Below the pieces are notes generated by a model, which had not been told where the DNA came from, ran no database searches, and saw only the letters and a program-made list of their open reading frames with translations. A program made the position numbers and the translations under genes. A DNA stretch of 64,000 nt from Diogma glabrata (lineage: Eukaryota > Arthropoda > Insecta > Diptera > Cylindrotomidae), in NCBI GenBank assembly GCA_963693315.1, contig OY856188.1:269199114-269263113 (forward strand). Reading direction: 5' to 3'. This document shows, in pieces, positions 10,920-22,784 of this stretch; positions within the stretch are counted from its first letter, which is position 1, and each line of letters starts with the position of its first letter.

Positions 10920-12950
10920 CCAAATTATTAGCCCTAGAGAGGAAATTCAAAAGAAGTTCAAAGTTTTACCGGTCCTATCGTGAATTCATGGAGGAATATT
11001 TAACACTGAGCCATAAGTTGAAGATAAATTTAGAACATATTCCTAAAAACGCATTTTATCTACCTCATCATGTAATTCTAAAGGATTCAAATACTACAAA
11101 ATGAAGAGTAGTTTTTAACGGGTCAGCAAATTCTGCAAACGAGAAAAGTCTTAATGATTACCTGCATGCTGGACCTTCGATTGTAAGGGTTCATCGATGA
11201 CAGCACTTGCGCATATGCAGCAGCTGTGTGTTTTATGGTGATGGAACAATAAACTCATCGCTAGACACTTCTAAAACAAAGGTTTCTCCATTAAACAATT
11301 GTCCATTCCTCGGTTGGAGTTTGCAGAGCGGTTTTTTTAGTAAAGCTATTAAAAATATAGTAAAACAAACTATCCCAAAAATAATTATTGAAATATTTGC
11401 TTGGGCTGATTCTAAAATAGTTTTAGATTTGTTGTTTTCAATTCCAAGGCAATGGAATACATTTGTTACTAACAGAACTGGCACAACGTTTCAGCATGCG
11501 AAAATTCTAACGACTGTGCATATAGAGGAGTGTAGCAAATTTGAAGAACTTTGAAGTCTGGTGGGAGAGACCCGTATGTTTAAGAATGAATAAAAAGGAG
11601 TGACACTCCTTGAGTTAAACACTCAATTTCAACTGTTCAGACTGATATCTGTTCATCATGAGCAGATATAAAACAATATTATGGTTAGATTAACTAAACA
11701 ATTCTCAAGTTTTCAAAGAATTTCAATGTATGTTGCGTTCATACTACGGTTATCAACAAATATACACAAAAAAAAATAAAAGGAACTTTGAAGTCAATTT
11801 AACACGTGATGAATTTCTGTGAGCTACTTATCAAGCTACCAAAGTCAAGTCCACTCTTGTAATTGAATCCATTACTCGATAAGTACGGCATTTTACGTGT
11901 TGGAGGTAAACTTGCAGAAGGTAATACTCCTTTTGGTACTCGACATCCAATCATTTTATCTTGCAAGTCTAAGATATCAAAATTAATTATTAAAAAAAAA
12001 CTTATCTTGTATAAACATGATCCATTTTTACTTCATATTGTATTAAGACAAAACTTTTGGATTACCAGAGCCAATCAGGCTCTTAATTCAAGCTATATAA
12101 CTCTAGTGTACGATGCATTAGATATAGTTCAAGGACGCAAAATTAGATTATAGAAAACCTACCTGCACCAGGATTCATCTACGAGGGACCCTTCTTGAAA
12201 GTGGAGGATGATTATAATTATGGAAGGTTTACTAGACATATATATGTATATTTGTTTGCTTAACCATTAAGGCAGTGCATTTTGAACTTGTCAGTAATTT
12301 CACATGCGAATCATTTATGGAAGCTCTTAAACGTTTTGTGTCTCGCAGAGGCTGTACTGACATATAAAGCAGTTATGGGTTAAATTTTGTTGGATTGAAT
12401 AATCTATATACAAATCCTTGAAATATAAAATAATAAAATTTCAAATTTTCTTTTAAGGCACTTTACAATAACATGGCATTTCATTCCACAAGACACTCCA
12501 CATTTGGGTGGAATATAAAAGGCTGCAGTTAAATCGACAAAATTTAAGGCGAGTAATTGGCAAAACAATTTTAGCTCTGGAAGAATTATCAACACTACTT
12601 ACTGAAATCGAAGCACAACAAAAGTATAACAACAAATTATGTTACATTTCGGTAAGCACGGAATTCGGGCATCAGAAATATCTCACGATCTTACAAAATA
12701 TAAAAAATGATATTTCGGTCACAGGAACTTAAAATTAATGCTATTGTTATTATAAAAAACGACAAATCTGCTTCTTCAGCCATGGTCTTTAGAAAAAATA
12801 CTTCATCTATATTTTTGTAGTGATGGGATCATAAGAGTAGCAGCAGTGAAGACACAAGGTGAGCATACCAAAATTGCAACAAATAAGTTAATCGTACTAC
12901 GTCTGACTGAAGCCGCTGATTCAAGGCCGTCGGAATCTTGAATCATCATA
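10920..12950 (+). pseudogene. Decayed Bel/Pao pol: RT start, RNase H, integrase
   Basis: Fragments appear in the normal Bel/Pao order across several frames. First is the RT leader (YREFMEEY, then FYLPHHVILK and VVFNGSANSANEKSLNDYL, about 10960-11180). The RT core is deleted and the sequence resumes in RNase H (FAWADSKIVLDLL, IPRQWNTFVTNR, 11390-11480). Then come the integrase zinc-binding region (LDKYGILRVGGKLAEG, 11870-11930), the integrase core (FVCLTIKAVHFELVSNF at 12251, LKRFVSRRGC, NFVGLNN), the LALEELSTLLTEIEAQ segment (12565) and the C-terminal domain (GIIRVAAVKTQGEH, 12830). Stops and indels occur in every domain and no flanking LTRs were found. This is an old single copy that cannot be active. 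Confidence 0.85.
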
Positions 12951-14494
12951 ACTGGCTCCTAAACACATATCTGCAAAATAACTTCAATAACCGTTACTGA
13001 TTGGTGCATTAGATAGCATATTTGTTAATTTTAAAATTAATAAATGAAATGTAATTATATAATTTTATCTTTAATTAACTGTATCTGTGTATAAAATTAA
13101 AATCAGAAGAAAGCACTGATGTGAAAGTTTGAATTCATCTGAAACACGTAAAACGAGATATGGTGTTTTTATCTGATTAACTTCCATCCATACCTTTGGA
13201 TTGCAAAAATGTCAAGTTGTGATCAGTTTTAGCTCCACTCCTTGGGTTACCACCCGTGAATATTGTTCAAAATAGAATAAAAGAACAAGAGTCATATTAG
13301 AACTTTTATAAACAAATTACTCATAAACTTCAGATAGCCAATCCATTAATATTTCTTTACTAATAAAATACTTACCATTAGTCTAAAAATAAATCCACAA
13401 TTTAGTTCCCAAAAGAACTTCCGTAAAGCACAAATAACAAAATTGTTTTAATTAAAAGTCTTATCTCTAAATAATTTTGAACTACAGCGAACACCAATTT
13501 ACTTAAATAATCTATCAAATTAATAATAATTATCCAGCGAAATAAATCATTTAATACTCAAAAAATATATAAATAAAACCAGTGGGAAGACAACGAAACA
13601 TAAAAGTTTTTTTTATAACAAAATAATATAAAGATAAAAAAAAATTTTCTTTAGAGACTTAAAACATCTTAATAAAATAACAACACCTCTGAGAATCTAC
13701 ATAAAAAAAAAATTTACATAATAAAAATGGAAATCAAAGGCAAATTGAATTTTAGAAGTTCCCTCACACACAAAAAAAAAAGAAAAATAACTTCAACTAA
13801 TCAATATAAATTTTCGCTTTTCCCGTTTTTAATTTTATCCGTTTGTTTGTTGGGGTTAACTTTTCCCCCTGATTTTCTCAGATTTTTTTTTGCTCGATGA
13901 TATAATAAATTTCGTTTTATACAATATTTTTTTGTAACTTTTGTAATGGAAACTTTATTTTTGGTTATATTGAATTATTGGACAAATAATGTTGTCAATT
14001 TAAAGTGTTTTCTGGAGTTTGATTTCCTGTTAAAGTTTTAAGTGTTATCTGGAGTTGAATTTCATGTTGGTCTAGTAAAGTTTTTTTAAGTTGGATTAGT
14101 TTTGGATGGTTGATAAATTCTGATAGTAATAAATTATTTATAAAAACATTACCTAACTTGATTTCTCAAACTTATAAAACACCGCCTGGAATTTATTTGA
14201 AAATGAAAAAAAAGTTGGTATCCCCTAAAAAATAGTTTGCATGCAAGCATTATTTTCAAATTAAATAATTTTTGTGAGATGCGGGAAGAGGTGTTTTGTC
14301 GAACAAGATAATATGTTCTCAAGTCACTTATAATATTACTATAATATAACTATATAACTATATAACTTCGATATCTACAAACTTTGTTCACTTTCCTTCG
14401 TCTCAAGCTGCCAATATCCAGAAATTACAGCAACAAACATAATGTGCATGGTGCACGAATGTATGCACATTTCGCACTTTTTATTATTTTACTA
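12951..14494. other. Very AT-rich stretch with no recognised feature
   Basis: Contains A-rich runs and simple sequence, no coding motifs and no repeat shared with the rest of the window that I could see. A 3' LTR for the preceding Bel/Pao relic was looked for and not found. Confidence 0.5.
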
Positions 14495-14632
14495 ATTTTT
14501 TTTTTTTTTTTTTAATAAAATGTGATGTGTAGTAGGCATTACAATATGTGTCACAACAACACATAAAAACCTTTTAAGACCAAGGTCCCACAACAACATG
14601 CGTTCTAAGGATGTTAATGGACGCAAATCTGT
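14495..14632 (-). mobile_element. LINE 3' end, short minus-strand copy (family L1x)
   Basis: Read on the minus strand, this matches the last part of the elements at 33.35 and 53.99 kb: a GTTGTTGTGGGACC segment, then TATGTGTTGTTGTGACACAT, ACATCACATTTTATT and an A-rich tail (poly-T on the plus strand at 14495-14513). It is truncated 5' of the coding remnant. L1x is a label used only here. Confidence 0.8.
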
Positions 14633-14920
14633 TTTTTTTTTGTTTTTTTAATATTTTTTGTTAAATAATGGACAACTAAACTATAAATCCTATCACATAT
14701 AAAATATAACATAGGCCAATACTTCGTGATAGGATAGGGAAAATAAAAATAAAATAAGAGATAAAAAGCAAATTTGTTTTAAAAATTTGCAGGAACAAAA
14801 CTAAAATTGGTTTGCCAATAGTCCAGCTAATGCCATAATCCTTGATTATGGGACGCAGTATATTTTTCAATGATTAAAGCTCAGATATATAGTTATATGA
14901 AAGCTCGTTTCTTCGAGCAA
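14633..14920. other. No recognised feature
   Basis: AT-rich DNA with T-runs and one 64-codon hydrophobic frame on the minus strand. That frame has no recognisable motif and is probably chance. Confidence 0.4.
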
Positions 14921-15100
14921 GCTACAGCGTTCCAGCATCAAGGAATATTCATTAGCTAAGATTGAGAGTGCTACCGTTGACTGAATACAGTTCATCCGCC
15001 AGCACCCCTAAAATATCACCTTGGCTAGTGATATCTCACTGCAATTGCCAGTGGTATGTGATATCTCACGTTAACTCGTGTGCCAATAAGAATTGGCACT
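14921..15100. repeat. Repeat E, copy 1
   Basis: About 180 bp resembling 56746-56935 at roughly three positions in four. Shared landmarks are CAGCGTTCCANCNTCAAGG, GTGCTACCGTTGACTGA, ACAGTTCATCCGC and ATATCACCTTGGCTAGTGAT. No tail, terminal repeat or reading frame identifies its class. Confidence 0.7.
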
Positions 15101-15240
15101 AATTGGATTACTAATTTTTTTAAATTTCTTGGGTATATTTTAAATTAAGTGGAAGTTAAAATATGTTCGAATGTTAACATCATACATTGTATTTATTTTA
15201 ATTTAACACTTTTCAACATGTAAACATGCATACAAAATGT

Positions 15241-15762
15241 TCATATATAATATAACGAGTCGTCAAATAATAGTCGATTATTTTTCATAATCATTATTAC
15301 GAATGTCATTTGAGGACCTCAAATGGCATGAGTGGTAATGTTGAAAAATAATCGACTAATAATTTGATGACGAGTTGTATTTAGCAGACAATTTAACGAA
15401 CAGAAATAGTAACATTATTTCATACAACATATTCCTTTGTTGTCAAACAAAATTAAATATTATTTCATCTTAGTAGGCGCATAAATGTTATAAATTTGTA
15501 ATTTATTTTTGAAAAATAAACATAAACATGCAATCATTTATGAATGAAAACGGACATTTTTACTATTTGCAAATTGCATTTTCACATAATTTTGTATATG
15601 CATTTTGGTTTTAAATTAATATATTAAAGTAGGCGGAAAATATTCGCTGTTCCTTCCTAACAGAAAAAAATAATCGAAACAAATCGTTTTGATTTGCTAA
15701 AAAATAGTAAATGAAGCGTTTTGATTGGACCTTATTGAAACTTTTGTTTTTGAGTTGAATTG
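15241..15762. repeat. Tandem duplication, unit 1 (522 bp)
   Basis: The unit begins TCATATATAATATAACGAGT and is followed directly by a second copy at 15763. It starts with an imperfect hairpin (15255-15376). Its arms contain CGTCAAATAATAGTCGATTA and the reverse complement of TAATCGACTAATAATTTGAT, meeting at GAGGACCTC. The remaining 390 bp is AT-rich without a frame. The hairpin looks like a foldback MITE inside the duplicated unit. Confidence 0.85.
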
Positions 15763-16324
15763 TCATATATAATATCACGAGTCGTCAAATAATAGTCGAT
15801 TATTTTTCATAATCATTATTACGAATGTCATTTGAGGTCCCGAGTGCGCGTAGCGCACGAGGGAAATTTTTGACCTCAAATGGCATGAGTGGTAATGTTG
15901 AAAAATAATCGACTAATAATTTGATGACGAGTTGTATTTAGCAGACAATTTAACGAACAGAAATAGTAACATTATTTCATACAACATAATCCTTTGTTGT
16001 CAAACAAAATTAAATATTATTTCTTCTTAGTAGGCGCATAAATGTTATAAATTTGTAATTTATTTTTGATAAATAAACATAAACATGCAATCATTTATGA
16101 ATGAAAACGGACATTTTTACTATTTGCAAATTGCATTTTCACATAATTTTGTATATGCATATTTGTTTTAAATATATTAAGTAGGCGGAAAATATTCGAA
16201 AATATTCGCTGTTCCTTCCTAACAGAAAAAAATAATCGAAACAAATCGTTTTGATTTGCTAAAAAATAGTAAATGAAGCGTTTTGATTGGACCTTATTGA
16301 AACTTTATTTTTTGAGTTGAATTG
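15763..16324. repeat. Tandem duplication, unit 2 (562 bp), intact hairpin tip
   Basis: This unit differs from unit 1 by few substitutions plus a 36-bp segment at the hairpin tip that contains GAGTGCGCGTAGCGCACGAG, itself a near-perfect GC-rich palindrome. The hairpin spans about 15778-15934. Unit 1 therefore either lost the tip or unit 2 gained it. A stretch AAAATATTCG is also doubled near 16190-16210. Confidence 0.85.
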
Positions 16325-17440
16325 TCATAGAAATTTTTTTAACGCTAAAATTTATATGAAAAAAAAAATCAGAATTCAAAAATTTTCGGCAGGTATAGCT
16401 GCTAGAAATAGGTAGATTGCGGGGTCAGACAGTTTTGTGTACAAATAAAATTATATGTGTCAGATTAGTTTAAATAAAAAATTTAAGTAGAAACAGAATA
16501 ATTTAAAAAAATTATGAAACCAAATTAAATACATTATCCGAAACAATTTTATCAATGCAATTTCGGAACAGTTTTATTAATGTTGGTTAAAACTACTTTT
16601 AATAATATATTAAATACACGAAAGAGCAAATTAACGTTCTTACTACATCACACCTACAATACTACATAACTTATAATCTAAAATTATCAAACAACGAAAA
16701 AAAATAAAACTCAAAACTTTTGCGAAAAAAATAAAAACTCAAAATAAAAAAAAAATAAAACGAGATCATAAAAACATTTATTATTTGGATTTGTTGTTGT
16801 AATTGTTTGGAGTGAGAGTATCGTGCATTATGATAGTATAACGTTAATTCGATTAGAACCTCTTGGTTTAGAAAGCTGCAAGTCTCTGAGGTTATAAGTG
16901 AAAAGTTCCTCTAAAAGAAAGTAGGAGTTTAAATAACGTTAGCTCAAAAATGATGAAAGCATAGCCGTTTGCGTTTATATTCGTTTCAACAGCTCCAGGG
17001 TCGCAACTTCTGGATTTGATCATTTTTTTTTTAATTTGGGAAAGATTTATGTTGTATCTACGTATACAAAAGTTTCAAATGTGAGCTTGGTCATTTTCAT
17101 CCAGATCAAGGACAACAAAGGTTAGTAAATTTTTAGGCAAAAAATCTGGCAAAAAATGATAAAAAAAAGTTCAAATATTCAATATTTATAAATTTTATTT
17201 AAACATTATGTTTCAAACGGCCGTTATAACGTCTTAGATTATTCGACTTTTAAGGCTCTATCCGCTTAAATGGTACCCTATTTTCGGTGTACGTCAAAAA
17301 TTGCAACCGTGAGAGAGCCTCTAAATTTCGTTATACCTACGGCGACCATTTTTTGGAAAGGAAAATACAGGACATTAATTAACTAAAATATTATGCTAAA
17401 CAAATAACGGCCCTCTGCTACCTAGAAAAGCCCACGACGA
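16325..17440. other. AT-rich stretch without recognised feature
   Basis: No family motif or shared repeat was seen. A-rich runs dominate 16680-16770. Around 16980-17340 the composition is more balanced (for example CCAGGGTCGCAACTTCTGG, itself partly self-complementary), but no frame carries a recognisable domain. Confidence 0.45.
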
Positions 17441-17941
17441 TGGTGATTACCACATATTTCATACTTCGTGAGGCGCCTGTCCTTGACGAGTCCGATAAAT
17501 TTTGTTCTGCCATTTTTCTTGATTCGGCCGCTTTTTCGTTCGGCAAGCTCCGAAAAATGCCGATTGCCTGGGCTCTTGTAAATTTTTTTTGCAACTATGT
17601 TAATTGGAAGTTTGTTTTAAAACATGAGGGCAATCTTGTCCGACAAAAATTTGTCTGCTATTGTCTAGTCCAACAGCCCAAACATACCAAAATGTCAGTT
17701 GTCAGACTCGACAATGGCAGACAAATTAGACTCGTGTTCTTTAGATGAAGCAAATTTCCAACCCCCACAGTGAAATAAAAAATGTGGTTGCAAATTTACA
17801 AAATTGCGGAAAATTGGCATTTTTTGGAGCTTGACGAACGAAAAATCGGCCGATTTGAGGAAAATGGCAGAACAAAAGTTTTCGGACTCGTCAAGGACTA
17901 TGTAGCGCATCACGAAGTTTAAAATGTGTAGTATTCATCAC
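17441..17941. mobile_element. Foldback element of about 500 bp
   Basis: The left arm (CACATATTTCATACTTCGTG, then CTTGACGAGTCCGA, TTTTGTTCTGCCATTTT, GGCCGNTTTTTCGTTCG) is repeated inverted in the right arm, ending near CATCACGAAGTTTAAAATGT. The arms are about 200 bp and roughly 80% identical, with a shorter loop containing TGTCTGCCATTG-like repeats near 17650-17740. No transposase. The inverted arms explain why frames on opposite strands encode similar peptides here. Confidence 0.75.
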
Positions 17942-18133
17942 ATGAAATTGGCGTGGGCCCAGGAACTAATAACAAACATCTTTTTGACTCTCTCTCTATG
18001 GCATTTACATCCCATGAAGGGATTTTGGAGTCTGTGCAATCAGCTTCCAATCATCTCGTTCCATGACCAGTTGACCCCAGTTTCGACATCCTCTTTTTGA
18101 CTAGAATACTAAAATTAAAAACTAAAATATGGA

Positions 18134-19706
18134 GGGGCTGAAATCTCACAGCTCTGAGATATCAAGACTTCGGTCTGGGTTAAGGATTTTGATATGGTTT
18201 TCAGCAAAAAACTTTTATGAAGACATGGTTTTTAATTTTGGGCAGCGATGTGTATCAAACATAACTCTTTGATAAAGTACAAGTATCTTTTTATCTCTGT
18301 TTAGAAATTTATTACAAAACTAACACGAAACATCAATACGATGCCGGAAATAACAGATCATAAATTAACATAATTTAGTGAAAAGATGATACACTCACCA
18401 AACTACTCAAAAACCTCTCCATTTAGCGTTTCGAGAAAATATTACAAAATCACAAATTCATATTTCTTTCAAAATTCCAAAAATATTGTAAAATTTTAAA
18501 TAAAATCAAACTCTTTTCAATATTCCAAAAATCTTCCAAAAATTAGAATAAAATCAAATATTTAAACTTTTACTAAATTCCAATTATATTTCAAAAATTC
18601 TTAAAAATTAAACTTTTTCAATATTGCAAAAATCATTACAAAATCAAAAATTGAAACTTTTTTCAAGATTCCAAAAATTATAATAAAATCAAAAATTTTA
18701 AATTTTTCAAAATTCTAAAAATATTCCAAAAACTCTTACAAAATCAAAAATTAAAACTTTTTCCATAGTTCTTAAAATATTGCAAAAATTATTACAAAAT
18801 CAAAATTACAAACTTTTTTCAAAATTCCAAAAATATTTCAAAAACTTTAACATATTCAAAAATTTCCATGTCCAATTTCATTTTCAATTACATTTACGTC
18901 ATAAAAACAGCTACATTTTTTTCCAAAAAATTGGCTAAAAAATAAATGAAATCATTTTTTGACACACTTGACAACATTTTTTTGACAAACTTATAATGCC
19001 ATAATTCTCAATAATAATAATAAAATTTCATTTCAAACAAATAATTAATTTTATTTTTTCCCAAAAAATTGGGTAAAAAAATAAATAAAAATCTTTCTTT
19101 TGACACACTTGACAACATTTTCTTGACAAACTTATAATCCCATAGTTCTCAATAATAATAATAAAATTTCATATCAAACAAATAATTATTTTATTTTATT
19201 CCAAAAAATTGGGTAAAAAATTAATAAAAATCTTTCTTTGACACACTTAACAACATTTTTTTGACATACTGTAATGCAATAATCTATATTTTTGGTCTCA
19301 CATACCAATCCCGACCATCAAGATTTCTCCAAATTCAATGTTCCTACTCGTAATCACTTAAAATGAACGTTTTTTAAGCAAAAAATAAGCAAATTTCCTT
19401 GTTTTGACTTACTTGACGATTTTTTGACATCACTTCCTGTACAGTTATTGATTACATAGTCCTTTCGGCTCTTTCCATTGAGTAAACCTATATTTAGAAA
19501 CAAAAATTTTTGAAATCCGTCCAGCCGTTTTCTGGATTTCGTCGGTTGTGACGGCCGGACGGCCGGCCGACAGACAGACATACATTTTTTTGTTGCGTTT
19601 TTAGAATCAGTAGGTCCTAAAACGTCGAGAAATGCTAAAAAAAGTGGGGGTAAGAGGTCTCTTTTAGCTCATGAATGTAATACTTAGGTCTTTCAGACCG
19701 AAGTAA
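18134..19706 (+). repeat. Family A repeat, full copy 1
   Basis: The full layout is: left end GGGGCTGAAATCTCACAGC with ACTTCGGTCTG; a spacer with GGGCAGCGATGTGTATC; a 55-bp AT-rich tandem array (about 18440-18880); a second array of about 125-bp units with TTGACACACTTGACAACA (18955-19270); and a right region with CCTTTCGGCTCTTTCCATTG, a GGCCGGACGGCCGGCCG block, AAAACGTCGAGAAATGC, and the right end GGTCTTTCAGACCGAAGTAA. The ends share an inverted ACTTCGGTCTG. No coding frame. Probably a non-autonomous DNA element, but superfamily is unknown. Confidence 0.85.
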
Positions 19707-19734
19707 TTTTGTTTTATTTTATTTTATTTTATTC

Positions 19735-19915
19735 AAAGAAGTACCCAATTTTTTTGCTCGCTAAAGTAGCTTTCTAGTGTATATCGGTTTTAATGGCTGG
19801 TCAGCAGACAGACAAACATTTTTTTTGTAGTTTGAGAATCATTAGGACCGAAAACGTTGAAAATGCCAAAAGTGGGGCTATGATTTTGACATTTGGCTCG
19901 ATATTGTTATTTTCA
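19735..19915 (+). repeat. Family A right-end relic, diverged
   Basis: Directly downstream of the full copy, CAGACAGACAAACATTTTTT, GAGAATCATTAGGACCGAAAA, GTTGAAAATGCCAAAAGTGG and TTTGGCTCGATATTGTTAT recapitulate the order of the family A right region with many changes. This suggests an older copy or an internal duplication of the end. Confidence 0.55.
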
Positions 19916-22341
19916 GAAAATTTTGACAAATTTTAGGGAAATTTAGAGAAAGTTTATGCAAAAAAGAGGACATTTGCATTTCTCCAGCTAACATTCGTGA
20001 GATTTAACTCAATTCGTTTAATACGGAAACGAGTCCAAATGGCTGAAGCTCTGTGAAGAGAAATTTTTAGATTTTTTTAATGTTTACTATTTGTCCACCA
20101 AATACCAAGTCTCACATCGATATGTTCTAAACTAGGATGTTCTCACACCAGTATGTTCAAGTTAATCGTCTTAACCGAAGCAAAATTTGATACATTCCGT
20201 TATATGTGTGAACACGAGTCGAATTGACCTGCACTTTGTGAAAATGACAAACTATAGTTATTCTGGTTTGAAATTTATACTTCACCCATTTAAAACACAA
20301 AATTAATATTGATCCGAGAATGAGGTGAGCTGATGTAAAATTTGACTTAATCGGTTAAATTTGGAACAAGAGTCAACCGTTGATTGTTGCGGTCAGTGGA
20401 CAATTGTGTACCTAAACAAATTTTTTCTGACTTTGATTATTTTTTCTACTTTAAAAACGCAAAGTTGGATCCATCATGGGAAATATTTGATTTCCCTGGA
20501 TATGGAATACGATCAATTTCGGTTCAAAATCAGAATTTAAGGTCTCGTAGGGTCTACTCAAACCATACGCATTATTATGACAAAAAACGAAATAGACTGG
20601 TTGACATACTATATAATATCTACAACGGTTGTTAGCATTTTAAAAATCAAACTACAAATAAGATTCTACACTCAAACTCCCTTACGTCAAGAGCAACCCC
20701 AAACGACCATTCATCGCTTGTCAAAATGACTGATCACCTGGGTGCCAAGGCACCTCGGTATAACTTCGGTAAACTTTGTTTATAAAGCTAACGTACCTTT
20801 CAATAGCAGGGAAATCTTCTTCAAAACTTTCATTGCAAATTTCACTCATGTCAATAAAATAAAGTAGAAACAGTACATTCGAAACACATTGCAACCAACC
20901 ATACTTAAAACTGCAAAGTATCCTGACAAAACCATTATGTTTCCATTTCGAAAAAAAATCAAAGCTCATACAATTACAAAATTTTCAACTTATTTTAACA
21001 CTCAAGTTTGGCAATTTTCTACCAACAAAACAAAAAAAACTTCAAACTTCATCTTATTTACGTTAAAGCACAACAAAAAACAGGAGAAAAAAAAGTTATC
21101 AAAATATTTGGCAACCTAATTCGTCGACATTTGCTTTCATAGATTTTCAAGTTTTCTTATACAAACAATTAACGATTTCTTGAACTGTATCCAAAAAATT
21201 CTGAACAAAACTGCAATTCAAATCAACAAAATATAAAACTAATTACATTAAATTAAAAATTTAATTTTAAAGTTTTAAAAAACGATATAAATTCGATTTG
21301 TTAAATTACAATTAATCCCTTTTCTTAAAAAACTTTTCTTTTTTTTGTCATTTTTAAGACAACTTAATAAGAAATACGAAGATTTACGTCTTTGTTGCCT
21401 TATGTATTTAGTTCATCTGAAGAGATTTTCTGCTAATTTAAATTTAAATATATAAAAAAACTTTCTTTAAGTTTTGTTTGATTTTCCTGAAACATTTTGG
21501 ATTAACTTAATTAATTTATTATTTTTTCTTTTCTATTTCAAAGTAAGCCACACGAATCCAATTAAATTTTTTCGCTTGCATAAAATTTGTTATAGTAAAA
21601 ACACATAAATTATTAGCAATAACAACAACAAAAATATAGTATCTCGCCTTTCAACAAAAACCATAACACAAATTTTATAAAATTCAACAATTAATTCCAA
21701 TTCATAAAATTCATATGAAAACAGTTAAATTACTTTTAGTCTAATTTGGTTAATTGAAAATTGGAAAAATCATGAGAAAAACAGAAAAATGTGGAAAATT
21801 ATATTTTGATAAATATTCATTGTTCAGTGACTGGTTAAGTTGAATAAATTACCAATATTTTTTTTTGTTTTCAAGAAAATGTGAAAATGGTTTTTATATT
21901 CGCAATTTTATGGTTAAAAGGAGAATTTTTGTAAATAAATTTTAATAGGCCAGGTTTCAGAACATTAAGTATTTCAATCAACCAGAACGAATTTATTTAG
22001 ATTTTTACTTCATCACAGTTGAAAATTGGTGAAATATTGTAATCACTCAGACTACTTCAAATATCAACGTCTTTCAAACTTTATTTTTGGAATAAAATCA
22101 TGTAAACTTTTAGAATCGAATATCCGTACTACATGACCACCAAGTAAGGATTTGTTTTAACATTATAACAAGATCAACCATCTTCTCAATTTTACAAAAC
22201 AGAACACGACCGTTATCACCAAATTAAGTAATAGCCTCGGTTTCTTTTTAAGCGCTTGCCATATCTCCCACCCCATGCGAAATCAACTTTCTTTAATAAT
22301 ACCAAAGATTCAAATTCAAAAATCAGTTGTGTTTAGTTGTA
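19916..22341. other. AT-rich stretch, no confirmed gene
   Basis: No family motif was found. Near 20720-20969 a minus-strand frame contains an ATG-started segment running into AAAGGTACGT, a possible splice donor; there is no matching downstream exon, so it is not called. The rest is very AT-rich, with runs of A and T at 21000-21780. Confidence 0.4.
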
Positions 22342-22782
22342 CTAGGAGGGCCCGGCGTGCTTCGCTACGCTTATAAATAAAGTTTTTGCGTAGACGTTTT
22401 GTTGACGTAGAAGCAATGATTTCAAAAAGTGGTAATGAGAAATGCTGGCATATAATTTTTAATTTTTCTTTTTAAATATATGAATGAAAAATAATCAGAA
22501 CTCTAGCTGATCAGTTCGGATATATGAAAAATTAGCGATCAAATAAGTTTTCAAGTAAGCTTATTTGATCTCTACCTTATTTGATCGCTAATTTTTTGAT
22601 ATATCCGAACTGATCAGCTAGAGTTCTGATTATTTTTCATTCATATATTTAAAAAGAAAAATTAAAAATTATATGCCAGCATTTCTCATTACCACTTTTT
22701 GAAATCATTGCTTCTACGTCAACAAAATGTCTACGCAAAAACTTTATTTATAAGCGTAGCAAAGCACGCCGGGCCCTCCTAG
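22342..22782. mobile_element. Near-perfect palindromic MITE with TA duplications
   Basis: Two arms of about 211 bp are inverted copies with only about four mismatches, separated by a loop of about 25 bp that repeats GATCAAATAAG again. Ends are CTAGGAGGGCCCGGCGTGCT and its inverse, and TA flanks both sides (22340-22341, 22783-22784). A TA duplication is typical of Tc1/mariner-type transposition, but such short duplications can arise by chance. No coding capacity. Confidence 0.85.
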
Positions 22783-22784
22783 TA

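Noticed and set aside
20721..20969. Possible exon on the minus strand, MSEICNESFEEDFPAIER before AGGTACGT
   Set aside because: The donor context is fair, but there is no recognisable homology, no downstream exon with a matching phase and no acceptor that I could justify.
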